Positions 31,250 through 42,860 of a stretch of DNA of 64,000 nt are shown piece by piece. The notes beneath the pieces were generated by a model. That model made no database searches. It saw nothing but the letters and a program-made list of their open reading frames with translations, and had not been told where the DNA came from. The translations under genes and the position numbers were made by a program. Position 1 is the stretch's first letter, and each line of letters starts with the position of its first letter. Origin of the DNA: Athripsodes cinereus (Eukaryota > Arthropoda > Insecta > Trichoptera > Leptoceridae); contig OX388305.1 in NCBI GenBank assembly GCA_947579605.1, positions 33,121,542-33,185,541 on the forward strand. The letters are read 5' to 3'.

Positions 31250-32485
31250 TAACAAAGTGCATAAATGATTATTATAATGTTCATAGTTGTGATGTATTGT
31301 GATGCGTTTCGGTGCCTCGTGTAGCGTCTAGCAGCACAGCAAACAAACCCCAACGTAACATCTACTGTTTTAACAGACCACACGACTATAAATTTACATA
31401 AATTAGCGAGCGTCGTGTCATGGTCAACCATTGTTTGCTGTGTTGTCTGACATTACACGAGACATGGAAACGCACCATAATTTTTAGGTAAATACTGTAT
31501 TTGATATTTTGATTATTTTTTATACTCGTGCAGCAGATTAATTTGTAACTACTGAAAACAATTGACAACTGTAAAATGTAAAAACAAATAAACGGCAACT
31601 TCTAAAGATTTCGTGAGAAGCAACCTTACTACATAATAATATATTATGCTACTATGGTTATAAAAAAGAACTAATAACTCATACCAAAACTATACAAATA
31701 CCGAAAGAAAATGATTAAGAGAAATATTGTTGAAGAGATCACAGTGAAAATGTAAGAAAAATTTGTATATCTACGTGATAAATTAATCCATTTGAAGAAA
31801 GTGAATATTGTAATAACTGAATTCTGAATTATGAGTGGCATATTATGGGAAATTGCAAATCACAAACTGGAAGACAAAAGCAAAGGACAGATGAGAGCAA
31901 AAGAGACTACTGGATTCAGCCAAGGCCCACCCAGGGCTGTCGAGATTATTTATGATGATGATTATGGAACATATTTTTTCAGGAATTGTTAGAAATTTAT
32001 GAAAGATGATGACTTCAACATCAATAATGTTTTACAATAAAAACTGTAAAGCTTTACAACATACAGATACCAGATAAGATTAAAAAAGCCCCTTAAATTT
32101 AGAAAGACAGGTATCCGTAAAACTTTACGAATAAGACTCCACCTTAACAACACGTGCATATTGCTCACTCTGAAGTGTCGAGGGGTGTATTTGGGTTTAT
32201 TTCAAACACAGAAAAAAGAAAAAAATGAATTTCTTCAAATTGAATAAATTATTTTTTGAAGTAGTCAACCAACTTAACATTGTGGGAGTGGTATAGATAA
32301 AGAGGTATATAAATTTCAAAAATATTATGTCATCAATTTACCAATTCACTCTCGAATGACATTAATTTAGCACTTAATGCTAAAATAGGTGAATAAGTAA
32401 AAAAAAACTTTAGTTACAAATAGTAATAAAAACCAAAAACGAATAAGTGTAGGTATACAAACATTATAATTTTTTTTGTAAAGAT
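31250..32485. other. Intergenic DNA downstream of the GPCR gene
   Basis: No gene. A SINE A-like tail fragment lies near 32160-32230. A segment at 31850-31930 reads like a degraded LINE end. Confidence 0.4.
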
Positions 32486-32634
32486 TCATTTTCCATTTGT
32501 CAGCATGGCTTTAGTAGTGGAATCGATACTCACGTGTTTCATTGAATAGCGCTGCGAAGATGATGTAACAGAGTACCCTGTAGAGGAAGTCCCACGAGAA
32601 GTTTCACTCTTACCATGAGGTGACTTATCAATTC
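32486..32634 (-). CDS. GPCR alternative last exon B (distal)
   Basis: The acceptor TTTTCAG is followed by a phase-1 reading: GIDKSPHGKSETSRG, then TSSTGYSVTSSSQRYSMK, ending LTNGK and TGA at 32488-32486. It is rich in Ser and Thr with SSSQRYS-type phosphorylation candidates, as expected for a receptor tail. The phase matches the end of the TM7 exon exactly, so it competes with exon A. Confidence 0.72.
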
Positions 32635-35600
32635 CTGAAAAGTTAATTGGTTAGCGACAATTAGATATTATTTAGTGCAAAATATTAATTAGCGTTATGA
32701 CTATTTACAAAAAATGTGTATGTAAATTGTTTGTATACAGTGCGAGGTTATCAAAATAATATAAAATCATTCAGCTTAATTGTTTTATTGTGTTTAGGTG
32801 TATCAATATATCGACGGTGCTCAGGATAAAGTCACATTAGTAAAATTTTGTAGGAGAATCAAAAAATTGTAGGATAAAGAAAATGTCAATTTATTATAAT
32901 TTTTTTTACGCGGCGGTAAAATTGCCATCCACACTTCTCAGCATTATACAACCAGATAAGTCTCCATATGATCAGTCATGGTCACACAAAAACTTAACAG
33001 TCTAATGCCGGGAAAAATTCACCTATCCAGATATACAGGATATCAAAGGATTAGGCTCAGAACGCGGGTTCAAAATACCAGCATTGTGCCTAAAATATCT
33101 GTGTTCAAAAACTTTTTTACCATATTACAAGTGTCTATTATACCTAATAGATATTTGAATTTTAATGTACAAATTAACCGGTAAATCTAATTTTTGTAAA
33201 TTATTTATTAAAGATTTCGGAGTTACCCTGTAGCTGACATGACTAAAGGTATTATTTAGACGGACCTAGAATGCCAAATATTTTTTATTTCTCCTGCTAG
33301 TTCTGTATACTAACGTATTTTTTCTGCGACGGTTGTTTGTATATTAAGTGTATTTGGGACAGCGATGTCTATTAGGTACGTCATTTTATTACGTTTATCA
33401 TGTAATACTAAATCGGGTCTATTATGATGTATTTGTCTATCTGTTATTATTGTTTTATCATAATAGAACCTCTAATTTTGATTTTCTAAAACCGTTTATT
33501 ATTTTACCATTTATTTTAATGTAGTTTTTTTTTATTATGTCATAAAAATTCAAGAGAAACTATTCAGGAATTATCAAGTTATAAGCAAAAAACTTAAAAA
33601 AGTAAAAATCAAGTCTTTTGTACTGACAGACTTTAGCAACATTTACAAGAGCTATGTATGTCGTATGTGGTTTGATGCCTTTTACCTCGCCGTAAAATTA
33701 TGTCTAGATGATTTTTTTTGGTGTTAATAATGAAACTCATGCCGTTTAAGTCCTTATTGTCCTATTGGATATATGCAATTAAGTCCGAGCTAAAATGAAA
33801 AAAAATAGCTTTTTCTTTAAAAAACTAGACGTTCGGGAAATGAATCTTTTTACCAGAATGTGTACAAGACGCAAATGATACAAAAAACAACTTTTGCCAA
33901 AATTGTGGTTTGGTAGTCCTGAGCACAGTCGGTATTATGAAAGACGTGCTAAATATTTGCTAGTTAAAAAAAAACACAAAATTGCGAGTGAAATAAATAA
34001 TTAATAAATAAATAAAGTTTAGTAAAGGAATTAAATGTTATCACAGCCATTGTTTCAGAGATAATAATAAAAAAAACACACACACAATAAAAAACATACT
34101 ATTAGGAGATATTGAAATTTCTTATATTATTTTGTTGTGGTGCAACTTATAAAATATCTCAGTTTTTGGTGATTTTTTTTCTTTAAGCGGGTAACAATAG
34201 TGTGTAATTTAAAATATATATAAAATAATTATAAAAAATGTAGCAACAGTTATATTGTTTAAATATTAAAATCTACTGGTGAAATAAGTATGTAAATACT
34301 ATTATAGGAATGTGACTAGATTAAAAAAAATGTGTTTATGATAGATAAAAGGTTGTTATTATTATTATTTTATGTCTGATTTATTTTAAATCCGGAATCT
34401 GACATTGTTCTGGTTGTACATGTTGTTGTGACTGTATTGAGTTGTGTATTGGATTTACTAGTGTTTGAACTATGATAACATCCTCGCACATTCTTGTCAT
34501 TTAAACCTAAAAATCAGAAAATACTGTAAACACAAACAAACAACATAACATATTTCTGCCTGAAAGAGAATGTAGTTTCATAACTCGAACGGACTATGTT
34601 TAAAAAATTACCTAATCTTTTCCGCAACAATCTGTAAACCTTGCGTTTCAATACCAGTATGCAAAATATTGGTATGCCATGAAAAGCGTTGATGATGTCA
34701 GGAATGTACCAGATTGGATCATTTTGTGTATCAAATGCTGAGATAATCTCCATAGTCCATGTAACACCCATTACAATGAATAATTTCATATTCATAGAAA
34801 ACCTGAAAATGAAGAAAACAGACATTAATTATATATTAGAATTAGATGATATTTGATACAAAAGAGCACTGTTTTTCCGTCCGCAAGGGTTCCGTTGGCC
34901 CGCACTGAGAAAAATACTCAAAACGAATCATTGGTACAGTACTATCAGATTAGGACCAGAGATCGTACAAACGATTCATTGGTATAAATCTATAATATTA
35001 ACTCTTCGCAAACAAATCTGTTGCCTTGGCCAAAAGCTGTTGTGGTCTCAGTGCGGGGTGATATTTTTACAATAAAAATAATAATGTCTCAGGCAGGCCG
35101 CTGACTGCGACGTTTAAAGGAGAGTGTCAATTTTTGTAGCTGAAATACACAATAGCTACGAAAATTGACGCTTTCTCCCAACGTCTTCTATATTCGAACG
35201 AACACGTAACGGAATACATTGGTAAATTTACCAACAACTTGTTTGCGAAGAGTTAATATTATAGATTCGTACTAATGAATCGTTTGTACGATCTCTGGTC
35301 CTAATCTGATAGTACGTACCAATGATTCGTTGTGAAATTTCGTTAGTATTTTTCTCAGTGCGGGTGTCCCTCTTTCACAATACACCCTTCCTTTAAAATC
35401 GACATCAAAGCGCAAGGAATTTCGTGGGAAGAGGTAAATAAATTGGCACAGAGACGCTCTGAATGGAGGAGGCTGGTTTCTTCACTGTACTCCCGAGAGC
35501 AGCGTTAAAAGGGCGATGATGATGATGATGATATATTAAATATCAAAATAATTTTTACAATATTTTATAAAAATATAGAAATAAAGCATTCCATTAAAAT

Positions 35601-38600
35601 TAAAAAAGGGACTTGAAAATTAAATTATTCTTTTATTATTTTATTTGTGATAATGTAGATTGTCAATGTTATCCTGTAGGTCTAACCCTATTCCTTTTTT
35701 CGTCTTTTATTCACTTACGCTCTGCGGCAATAAAATTAGATTTGCGTGGATAGTGAAAAGTGACATCATTCACTACTTGGTGATAAAATTACTCGTGCGA
35801 AGGGTACTTATATATTTTACATAGCAAGATAGAGAAGAGTATTTATTTATTTATTTATTCAAACACAACAGCACATAATACGTAACTTAAATCACAATAA
35901 GAATAAAAAATAAGGCCAATTACAATGTTTATACATATACGACTTAATTTATAAGGCACTTAATAATGTGTTATGTTTTGTATGTTTACGCAAGGGTCAT
36001 TTAAATCACAAATTTAACTTCGTAGAAAAATATCTATTATTAATATTAAATTTAACAAATCCATCTAAAAGCCGATATTTCGACTAAATGGACCTTTAGC
36101 TCTTTGCAGAGGTTGAAAGCAGAGATAATATTTTAATACTATTGAGCCATTAGCTATTACTTTTAAAGGTCAAAGGTCTTTATAGGGAAAATCATTGGTT
36201 TTCATTTTTCGTTATTTTCGATAAAATCATTGAATAAATTATTTGTATTTTCCAGAACAGTACAATTTTTACGGCCTCTTAGATATATATCGGTAAAAAA
36301 ATAGTTATGTGACTTTATATTTCCATCAAAACACGAGCTTTGTTCCTTTTTCAGAAAGAGAGAGAAGAAACACCTGAATACAAGTCTGAATACATGTCGT
36401 TGTCATGTTACGTTGATGCACCGTCGAGATTTTCATCTCGACGGTGCATCAAACTCTTAAGTTAGTGGCTTTATAAGTAATCCAATGATTTTGAGTGAGT
36501 TATATCTACGTCCCGATATCGTACAATCGTTCTCGACAGTTTTTTTAACCCCCTGGTAGCAGAACAAACATAATATCAAACTCTCCTGTCGGAAAGGCTA
36601 TAAACTTGTTAAATTATTATTATTATTTGGATGATTTGTAAAGCGCCGTTTTGTGAAAAAAATTCACCTCAAGGGGAGATGATTTGAATCTGCATGTCAA
36701 TATTTTCAACATAACATACAATAACTTTATCGCCAGGATAGAGATTCTCCTTTAATTCTGTTTCTTTTTGATGATATCTTTGGGTTTTTTTTTTTTTGAC
36801 TTGGTATATCTTTGTTTTTTTTTGTTTAGTGTTTTTTTTTTTAATTATTTTTTTCATTTTCCTGCTGAGATTGCCTTGGCCAAAAGCTGTTGTGGTCTCA
36901 GTGCGGGGTGATATTTTTACAATAAAAATAATAATGTCTCAGGCAGGCCGCTGACTGCAACGGTTACAGGAGAGTGTCAATTTTCGTAGCTGTAATACAC
37001 AACAGCTACGAAAATTGACACTTTCTCGCAACGTCTTCTATATTCGAACGAACACGTAACGGAAATGTAACGCTAAAATGTGTTTTGACTCGAGCCCCTG
37101 GACTCGCAATAAGCAAAATAGGTTGGTAGGTACTTACATTGCCTTATCAGCCATAAACCGTCTCTTGCATTTCTCTCCCTGACTACTCGCTTGCATTCTG
37201 TGTATCTCCGACTTCACCTTGTTGCAGTGCAAAGCCGTCAATATGAATAGCACTATATTGCAGAATATCTGTATTCCAGCAGGAAGAATGAATAGTATTA
37301 TGAATGGTTTTCTTGTTACTTCTGAAAGCAAAATATAAACCACATACGTCGAGAAATATAAACAGCCAATAAAACACAACAATAAACCCATCATATTGAT
37401 ATTAACAAAACACTAGTGTTAACTTTTCACAACTAATTTAAAAAGAACTCTTTTGACAATCTCAAGCAAACTTGACGAAAGTAGGTAGGTACACTCGAGT
37501 TATAAAATTAATTGTGAAAAGTTAACAGTGTTTTGTTAATATCAAATATGTTAGAAATCACTTTTCACAATGTGAACAAACTAACCATATTGACTATAAC
37601 TTACATAACCATTGCATTTCGATTGTTTTGTTTCCTTCTGTGATTTCAGGAAATGACGTCGTATAATTTATTGGTCGCTCAATATTTTTTTAAGATATGT
37701 GCAAACAATGCAATATGTTTGTATCGTAAAAAATGTAAAATGAGGAATCCAACACGGGATCTCCCGATTGAAAATCGGAGTCTACCATTATGTTATTGAC
37801 CATTTTATTATCAAAAGCTTTGAAACAAAACAGAAAAAAGCGGAAACTGCTGAAAATCAAAAAAATAATCATTTTGAATTAAAAATTGGCACATTTTTTT
37901 ATGGCCACGCGGTGCAACGAATATCGTGGTCAACTTGCATCTTCAAAGCCCCAGAATCAATTGAGTGGTAAAGATTTCAGTACCCAGTAATCTTAGCATC
38001 AAGGGCAGTGATGGCGGACCATTTTTTTTTCAATATTACAATATTTCACGTATCACATAGGTACCATGGAAATGAATATTCATCAAATGTTTGTGTAACT
38101 TTAGATTCTTAGTATAAACAAAGCATTAATACATCGAGAAAATAATTACGTGCTTATTAATGGCACAATAAAAAAAATAAATAGAAAAAAAATACTTTAA
38201 ATGATTTTTTTTATAAATAAAAGTTTTTTTACTATACCGAAAACTTTTTTGTTTTTTTTTAGTAATATTTAAATAATCACTTTTTATTTTAATTCGCGTT
38301 ACATGCAAAATTAAAAAAAAAAGTATTGCCACAGATGGCACGGGTGCTATAGGTGCGCTATCCCTGATCTAGGGATTTGTGCAATTAGGCAATGCTGGTT
38401 GTTTGGAAAAAACTACAATTATTAAATCTGTATCTGAGAGCCATTAGGACTCAAGTGCATTTTTGACAAAAATGGCAAATTGACAAAAAAGCGCAAATAA
38501 CACAACAGTCGTGATTCTTAAGTACAGAAATGCTTAGTGTCATAAGAAATGAAGTGCGCATCACTATGGTATATACTGTATATAGCTTATTACTAGTAAA

Positions 38601-38883
38601 ATGATGAGATTTTTTCGATTTTAAAATTGAATTTGAAAATGGCATTTTAGTACCTACTTAAGACTTAATGGCTCTCATGTACAGAAATATTATAAACTAA
38701 CCTGTATTGAACCAGCATGAAGACTTTCCCATATCCGGATCCAAAACCGTCACATTATATACATCTAGTAAATAAACAATTGTCGTCAGGAGAATAGGAA
38801 AACCAAATGTGTAAATGCAGAAAAGTAACAGCTTCTTTAGGTCCTTTATATTCTGTTTGGTTACTTGAATAGATCTCGTGTTT
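32486..38883 (-). CDS. Methuselah-like class B GPCR, 3' half (TM4-TM7 and cytoplasmic tail)
   Basis: Exons in transcript order: 38883-38702, 37321-37138, 34802-34612, then either 34506-34370 or 32634-32486. Phases agree at every join. The spans read LLLFCIYTFGFPILLT (TM4), a CWF motif in the second extracellular loop, ILFILPAGIQIFCNIVLFIL (TM5), KLFIVMGVTWTMEIIS (TM6) and IPDIINAFHGIPIFCILVLK (TM7). CWF, NIVLFILT, MGVTWxxEII and LKRKVYRLLRKRL are the standard marks of Methuselah family receptors, which couple peptide or lipid ligands to stress, lifespan and synaptic traits in insects. The extracellular domain and TM1-TM3 are not found; two bases of the first listed codon come from an unseen upstream exon. 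Confidence 0.85.
32905..33480 (-). pseudogene. 3' fragment of a LINE with restriction-like endonuclease
   Basis: On the - strand it encodes RPDLVLHDKRNKMTYLID, IAVPN, TVAEKIR and, after a break, SATG and NNLQKLDLPVN. PDLVL...YLID is the catalytic core of the restriction-like endonuclease at the C end of R2/R4/Dong/NeSL-type LINEs. An oligo(T) at the left end is its poly(A) tail. Related copies are at 57152-57914. Confidence 0.65.
34370..34506 (-). CDS. GPCR alternative last exon A (proximal)
   Basis: The acceptor TTTTTAG leads to GLNDKNVRGCYHSS, then a Thr/Asn-rich stretch with VTTTCTTRTMSD, ending FKINQT and TAA at 34372-34370. Its phase and its acceptor are as good as those of exon B. It carries cysteines that exon B lacks. 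Confidence 0.72.
34612..34802 (-). CDS. GPCR exon with TM6 and TM7
   Basis: The acceptor TTTTCAG precedes it. The first base completes an ATG codon started by the previous exon. It ends KRL plus one base before GTAATT. Contains MGVTWTMEII and the basic KRKVYRLLRKR helix. Confidence 0.85.
34859..35533 (+). mobile_element. 3' fragment of RTE-like LINE family L1, split by a MITE
   Basis: 34859-34902 and 35361-35533 together match the LINE end seen uninterrupted at 57915-58170 and 39540-39915 (GCACTG...TTCCGTCCGCA; GAATGGAGGAGGCTGG; GATGATGATGATG tail). The break is exactly filled by the element at 34903-35360. Confidence 0.85.
34903..35360. mobile_element. MITE with about 125-bp inverted ends and CG duplication
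   Basis: Begins CACTGAGAAAAATACT and ends AGTATTTTTCTCAGTG. The inverted arms continue for about 125 bp (ATCGTACAAACGATTCATT on both sides), with one 13-base indel. The flanks give CG on both sides. The central 35031-35214 is a separate repeat found alone at 36871-37064. Confidence 0.85.
35534..36870. other. GPCR intron between the TM5 and TM6 exons: mixed repeats
   Basis: Contains a CR1/L2-like LINE end near 36626-36860 (GGATGATTTGTAAAGCGCCG, long T runs), a perfect 17-bp hairpin (36413-36452) and AT-rich filler. No exon was seen. Confidence 0.5.
36413..36452. repeat. Perfect 17-bp stem-loop
   Basis: TTGATGCACCGTCGAGA, a 6-base loop TTTTCA, then the exact complement. It is more G+C-rich than its surroundings. 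It lies in the GPCR intron between the TM5 and TM6 exons; function unknown. Confidence 0.85.
36871..37064. repeat. Second copy of the 35031-35214 repeat
   Basis: Over 90% identical by eye (TTGCCTTGGCCAAAAGCTG to ACACGTAACGGAA). Inside it, GTCAATTTTCGTAGCTG and its complement form a further hairpin around AATACACAAC. Confidence 0.85.
37138..37321 (-). CDS. GPCR exon with TM5
   Basis: The acceptor TTTCAG precedes it. It encodes EVTRKPFIILFILPAG, IQIFCNIVLFILTALH, then the cytosolic loop CNKVKSEIHRMQ and KCKRRFMADKA, ending AT before GTAAGT. The phases fit both neighbours. Confidence 0.85.
38702..38883 (-). CDS. GPCR exon with TM4 and CWF loop
   Basis: The acceptor TTTTTTTCAG precedes it. One base completes the incoming codon, then NTRSIQVTKQNIKDLKK, LLLFCIYTFGFPILLTT, IVYLLDVYNVTVLDP and GKSSCWFNT, with the donor G before GTTAGT. 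The CWF cysteine is the family's conserved loop cysteine. The upstream partner exon was not found. Confidence 0.83.
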
Positions 38884-38941
38884 CTGAAAAAAATAAATGG
38901 TAAATAAATTAATTATTATAAACCTTTATATATTTTTTTAC

Positions 38942-39112
38942 GAGTTCGTCGGTAGCCTGGAGGTAGAGTCTCGGCCTCTTGAACAAGGGGTCCGCGGTTC
39001 GATCCCAGGTGCCGGCAAACTCCCCTTTCACGACACAAGCTTTTAGCTTACTGTGAAAGGTGTATAAGGTTGTATTTGGGTTTATAACAAAACCCAGATA
39101 TATCTTTTTCAA
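38942..39112 (+). mobile_element. SINE family A, full copy
   Basis: Near-identical to 758-925, with the same A box and B box (GGTTCGATCCC here, closer to the tRNA consensus) and an A-rich tail. Located just upstream of the TM4 exon acceptor. Confidence 0.78.
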
Positions 39113-39447
39113 AAAAAAAAAAAATGTACAGTGAAGAATAAAATAAATAAATATATAAATAAGATTTAGAAAAGACAACGTCACCTTATTCGGTAGTGCC
39201 CTGGACGAGAAATGAACCCGCATCCCTACCTTCACACTACCATACTGGGTATCTCAGAACAATATCTACACGTGAAGCTGTCAACGGGGTTTATAGGAGA
39301 GAATATCGGAGCCTTTGGCAATTTTTTTTTTTTTTTTTTTATTTAATGAAAATAGTACATTGAATAATAAATATATACATCTTATGATAATGAGTCACGC
39401 CAAATCTAAAAGATTTGTCGGCGTAACTTAAGTGGACAAAGCACTCC
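39113..39447. other. Repeat-rich spacer
   Basis: 39170-39330 is the reverse of a repeat at 50290-50470 (GACAACGTCACC and GCTGTCAACGGGGT blocks) and includes a T run. No gene. Confidence 0.5.
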
Positions 39448-39539
39448 TCGCTAAAAGCTTACTGTGGAAGGTGTATAAAGTTGTATATGGGTTTATAACA
39501 AAACCCAGATATATCTTTTAAAAAAAAAAACAATTATTA

Positions 39540-39915
39540 TGAAAATAAGTGTCTTAGAAGGATTTTGGATGTCAAATGGTATGAAAATGTTACAAATGAT
39601 GCTGTGCGCCGGCGCACCCAGCAGAGACCTGTAATCTCCGTAATACAGGAGAGACGATGGTCCTGGCTGGGACATGTTTTGAGAATGCCTAATGATAGTT
39701 GGCCAAAAAGAGCACTGTTCTTCCGTCCGCAGGGGTTCCGTCGGCCCGGGCGTCCCTCTTTCACAATACACCGTTCCTATGACAACGATAGCAGAGCGCA
39801 GGGAATGTCGTGGAAAGAGGTGACGCAATTGGCACAGAGACGCTCTGAATGGAGGAGGCTGGTTTCTGCCCTGTGCTCCCGAGAGGAGCGTTGAGGGTGA
39901 TGATGATGATGATGA
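39540..39915 (+). mobile_element. RTE-like LINE 3' end (family L1), longest copy
   Basis: Open from 39565 to 39894: RRRTQQRPVISVIQERRW, WLGHVLRMPNDSWPKRALFF, RRPGRPSF, GMSWKEVTQLAQRRSEWRRL, VSALCSREER, stop, then a GATGATGATG tail. The WxGHVxRM...GRP...LAQxRxEWR order is the common C terminus of RTE-like LINEs. Severely 5' truncated. Other copies: 34859-35533, 57915-58170, 63640-64000 (reverse). Confidence 0.8.
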
Positions 39916-40782
39916 TATATCTTTGAAGTAAGCATGCCAACCATCCTGAATACATATTATTATTTATTTTATTCTTCACTGTGCATTGGTTACAATATTT
40001 CAAATCAAAAGAGAGTATCATAAAAATATCAGTTATACAATTCAATGAACAAAGAGCGAATTTATTGTTACAATGCGATGTCTTCCAACTAACCCGGAAC
40101 ACCTTTTTTAGTGTTGAGGAGAGGACAGCCTGTTAATTTTTAATGTTTCAGTATAATTTGAGCCAGTTGAAGAGATCGCGCCTCTGCGATAAACTCGCCT
40201 TCTGTATATCGATTGTATCTAACTTGAATGTTTACCCTTTATGTCATTGTTTGTTATCAGTGTACAGTAAAGAATGAATAAAATAAATAAATAAATAATG
40301 TCAATACCGCTTGATAAATAGGTGATACAAAGATAAACTAAAAAATAGATTCTACATCTCATACCTATATCTACCAATAATTATAGATGGTAAAATGTGT
40401 TTAGTATAATGGTACATTACTAATACACGTGATGGAATATTTCAGTAGTACAGAGACATCTATCGGAAAATGCGTAAAGTAAATCCTTATTTTCTAAGAA
40501 CCAACAGGTGGCTGTAAAGCGCTGCGAATACATTGTGAAAATTGCTGAAAATAAAATACCTAGGAAGGTTTACAATGAAACAGTGCAAGTGTGTTAAGAA
40601 ATTCATAATCATTCTGATTACGTGACATAGATGGCGGGTTTAAAATAAGCCCAAAACTCCGTCGCAGGAAACAATTTGAAAGAAAAGAAGCATCTAGTCA
40701 CAAATAACATTCAATTTTCGAAGAGGAAAACTATGAAAGTTCATTAAGATTTATGATAGTTTAGATTAAAAAATAATATAAA
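39916..40782. other. Intergenic or GPCR 5' intron DNA
   Basis: 40140-40300 is a retroelement 3' end (ATAAACTCGCCTTCTGTA, also at 4880-5000), ending in an AATAAATAAATAAATAA tail. The rest is not recognised. Confidence 0.45.
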
Positions 40783-40986
40783 TGAAAAACACCGTTTACT
40801 TTCACTTAATTGAAATGGTGGAACTAGAAGATTTTCGAACATACCTACTCGTACGTCCATCTTCAGTAATAATTGTTTACAACTAATCAAAATTGTAAAT
40901 AATTGTGAGATGGAAGTAATATGTATGTATGTCCTGAAAGCTTCTAATTCCAATATATCTATCACGTGAAAGTAAATAGTGTTTTA
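40783..40986. repeat. Foldback-like element with hammerhead-like core
   Basis: Ends AAAACACCGTTTACTTTCAC and its near-complement GTGAAAGTAAATAGTGTTTT. On the - strand, 40866-40833 reads CTGAAGA, stem GGACGTAC, loop GAGTAG, GTATGTTC, then GAAA. This is hammerhead-like with one change in CTGATGA. Confidence 0.6.
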
Positions 40987-41058
40987 TATTTATATAATTT
41001 TATAATCTGGTATTTACAAATATTTAAGCTAAATTATGATATTTAATTTAGAAACATT

Positions 41059-41106
41059 TCATCTCAAATAATCAGACCCTTCTTCTGGATTTTCTACTCT
41101 CAGTAC
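41059..41106 (-). CDS. Possible terminal exon of an unknown gene
   Basis: After a good acceptor (TTCTTTTGTAG) the - strand reads VLRVENPEEGSDYLR and TGA. It is short and unsupported by an upstream partner, so it may be chance. Confidence 0.22.
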   Translation of the reverse strand, partial: VLRVENPEEGSDYLR

Positions 41107-41401
41107 CTACAAAAGAATAACATGAAGACTGAAAATTTTAATATCAAACTTTATACGAGAGCAAGGTAATCTGAAGTTTGTTTCTCTAAATTAATTCTGA
41201 AACAAAGTTAAAAAAAATATGAAATAAATTTTGATGAAATTAAACAAAGTCGTGTACCACTGTGACATTATAATTGTCCCACAACTTTGAAAGCTGTTCA
41301 AATTGTTGGGATTATCATGGTAGAATTTAGGTATTGTAAATATCATAATTATGTCCAAAACTGGGAGGCCTAATTAAGGTATCTCCCAGAAAAACATCTG
41401 T

Positions 41402-41508
41402 TGGACAACACCACTATACTCATTTGGGTGTTGTGTGGTACAATAAGCTGGACAACACCACTATACTCATTTGGGTGTTGTGTGGTACAATAAGCTGGAC
41501 AAAAAATC
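41402..41508. repeat. 47-bp tandem duplication
   Basis: Two exact units starting TGGACAACACCACTATACTC, and the first bases of a third. Each unit holds an AACACC...GGTGTT dyad. Confidence 0.9.
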
Positions 41509-42175
41509 TAAGTATGATTCTACAAAAAAAAATCAGAGTTTTAAATTGAATCTGAAAGATATTTTTAAATAGCTGTTCAACTGCTCTGTTGTTGAGTTTT
41601 GTTAAGAAACTGTATTTGGTTGCTGTTTGTATTGTGGATATGTGTTAATTTTTGTTGTTGTTTGGTGAGCGCTATTGTTTTATGTAAATTATATAAAATA
41701 TGTTTAAACACTCAAAGCACGAGCACTGCTCAATTTTGAGGGTCAAATATGTAATAAATGTGTTTTTTTTTAGTAATAAGATGTGTACGTAATATTATTA
41801 AATTGTAAATTTTATTTTAATAAAAATATTTGAATTTGAATTTGAATGAAATATCTAAACTGTGATATCGACTGTCTAGTTCCATAGCTCAACAACTCGT
41901 AAATTGTGATTCAATTGGTAATACGCACGATCAATGCCACTCTTTCAACTCCCTAAAGAAATAGAAGTATAAAAATACATGGTTGCCTTAAATATTATAA
42001 TTTAATTATTTTGATATGGGGAAAAAATAATGCACCTATTTTTAATTCCATAGATAAATATTTCGAATTGTTAAAATGTTGATCGGGAATAGACAACGTG
42101 TGTTTTTGAAAGTGCGATTATTATGTAAATAGTATATTTCATTTTCTGTTGTTTTTTAAGCATATAGATAATATA

Positions 42176-42575
42176 ACTACTCTTACTATTGTACCATCAC
42201 GGTAAATATCCCACAAGTAAGGTAGCCAGCAGACCAGCTGCGTGTAAGAAACACGCAAGCTGTCCTCTCTGGGCCAATATAAAATCAAGACAATCAGGAT
42301 GGGTGGAAAACCCTATCGCTGAAATAAAAATGTAAAATGTCTTAATTTTTTCGAGCACCTGCAGCCCTACTCCCGACACAATCTAAATACGATCTAATCT
42401 TGTTTGCATCTTAAAATGGCGAATTCGTACTGTTGAACACGATCTAAATCTTAACTTTTAGACCGATCTACTTTGATGTCTTAAAAATTCGTTGAGATCC
42501 TGTTTTTAACACGGCACTCGAAAACTAATGGAGAAAAATGGATGACCAATTCTTTACCGAGTGCTCCAAGGGATA
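42176..42575 (-). mobile_element. Retroposon family B, with internal insert
   Basis: Same ends as 12679-12928 (CCATCACGG near the tail; TTACCGAGTGCTCC at the head). About 130 bp of foreign sequence (42370-42505), with a TCTAAAT/ATCTAAAT repeat, is inserted in the middle. Confidence 0.7.
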
Positions 42576-42860
42576 ACATAACATATACCTACCAAATATG
42601 CAAAATTACAAAAATGGCGATTTCTCGTATATAAGACATTTCTATGTGTTGAATTATGGAACCGGACAGTCGATAATATTTACATGCGCCTACCTCGAAA
42701 TATAGAAATAACCTAATGTATGTATTGAATAAACATTTATAATGAATGTTGAAAGTTATTAAAAGCTTTATTCGTATTATTTGTATTTATATAAATATAT
42801 TTTAATTCAATCGTAAAAATGTATAAACACCTCATAAACAATCGATAATGAACCAATTAA

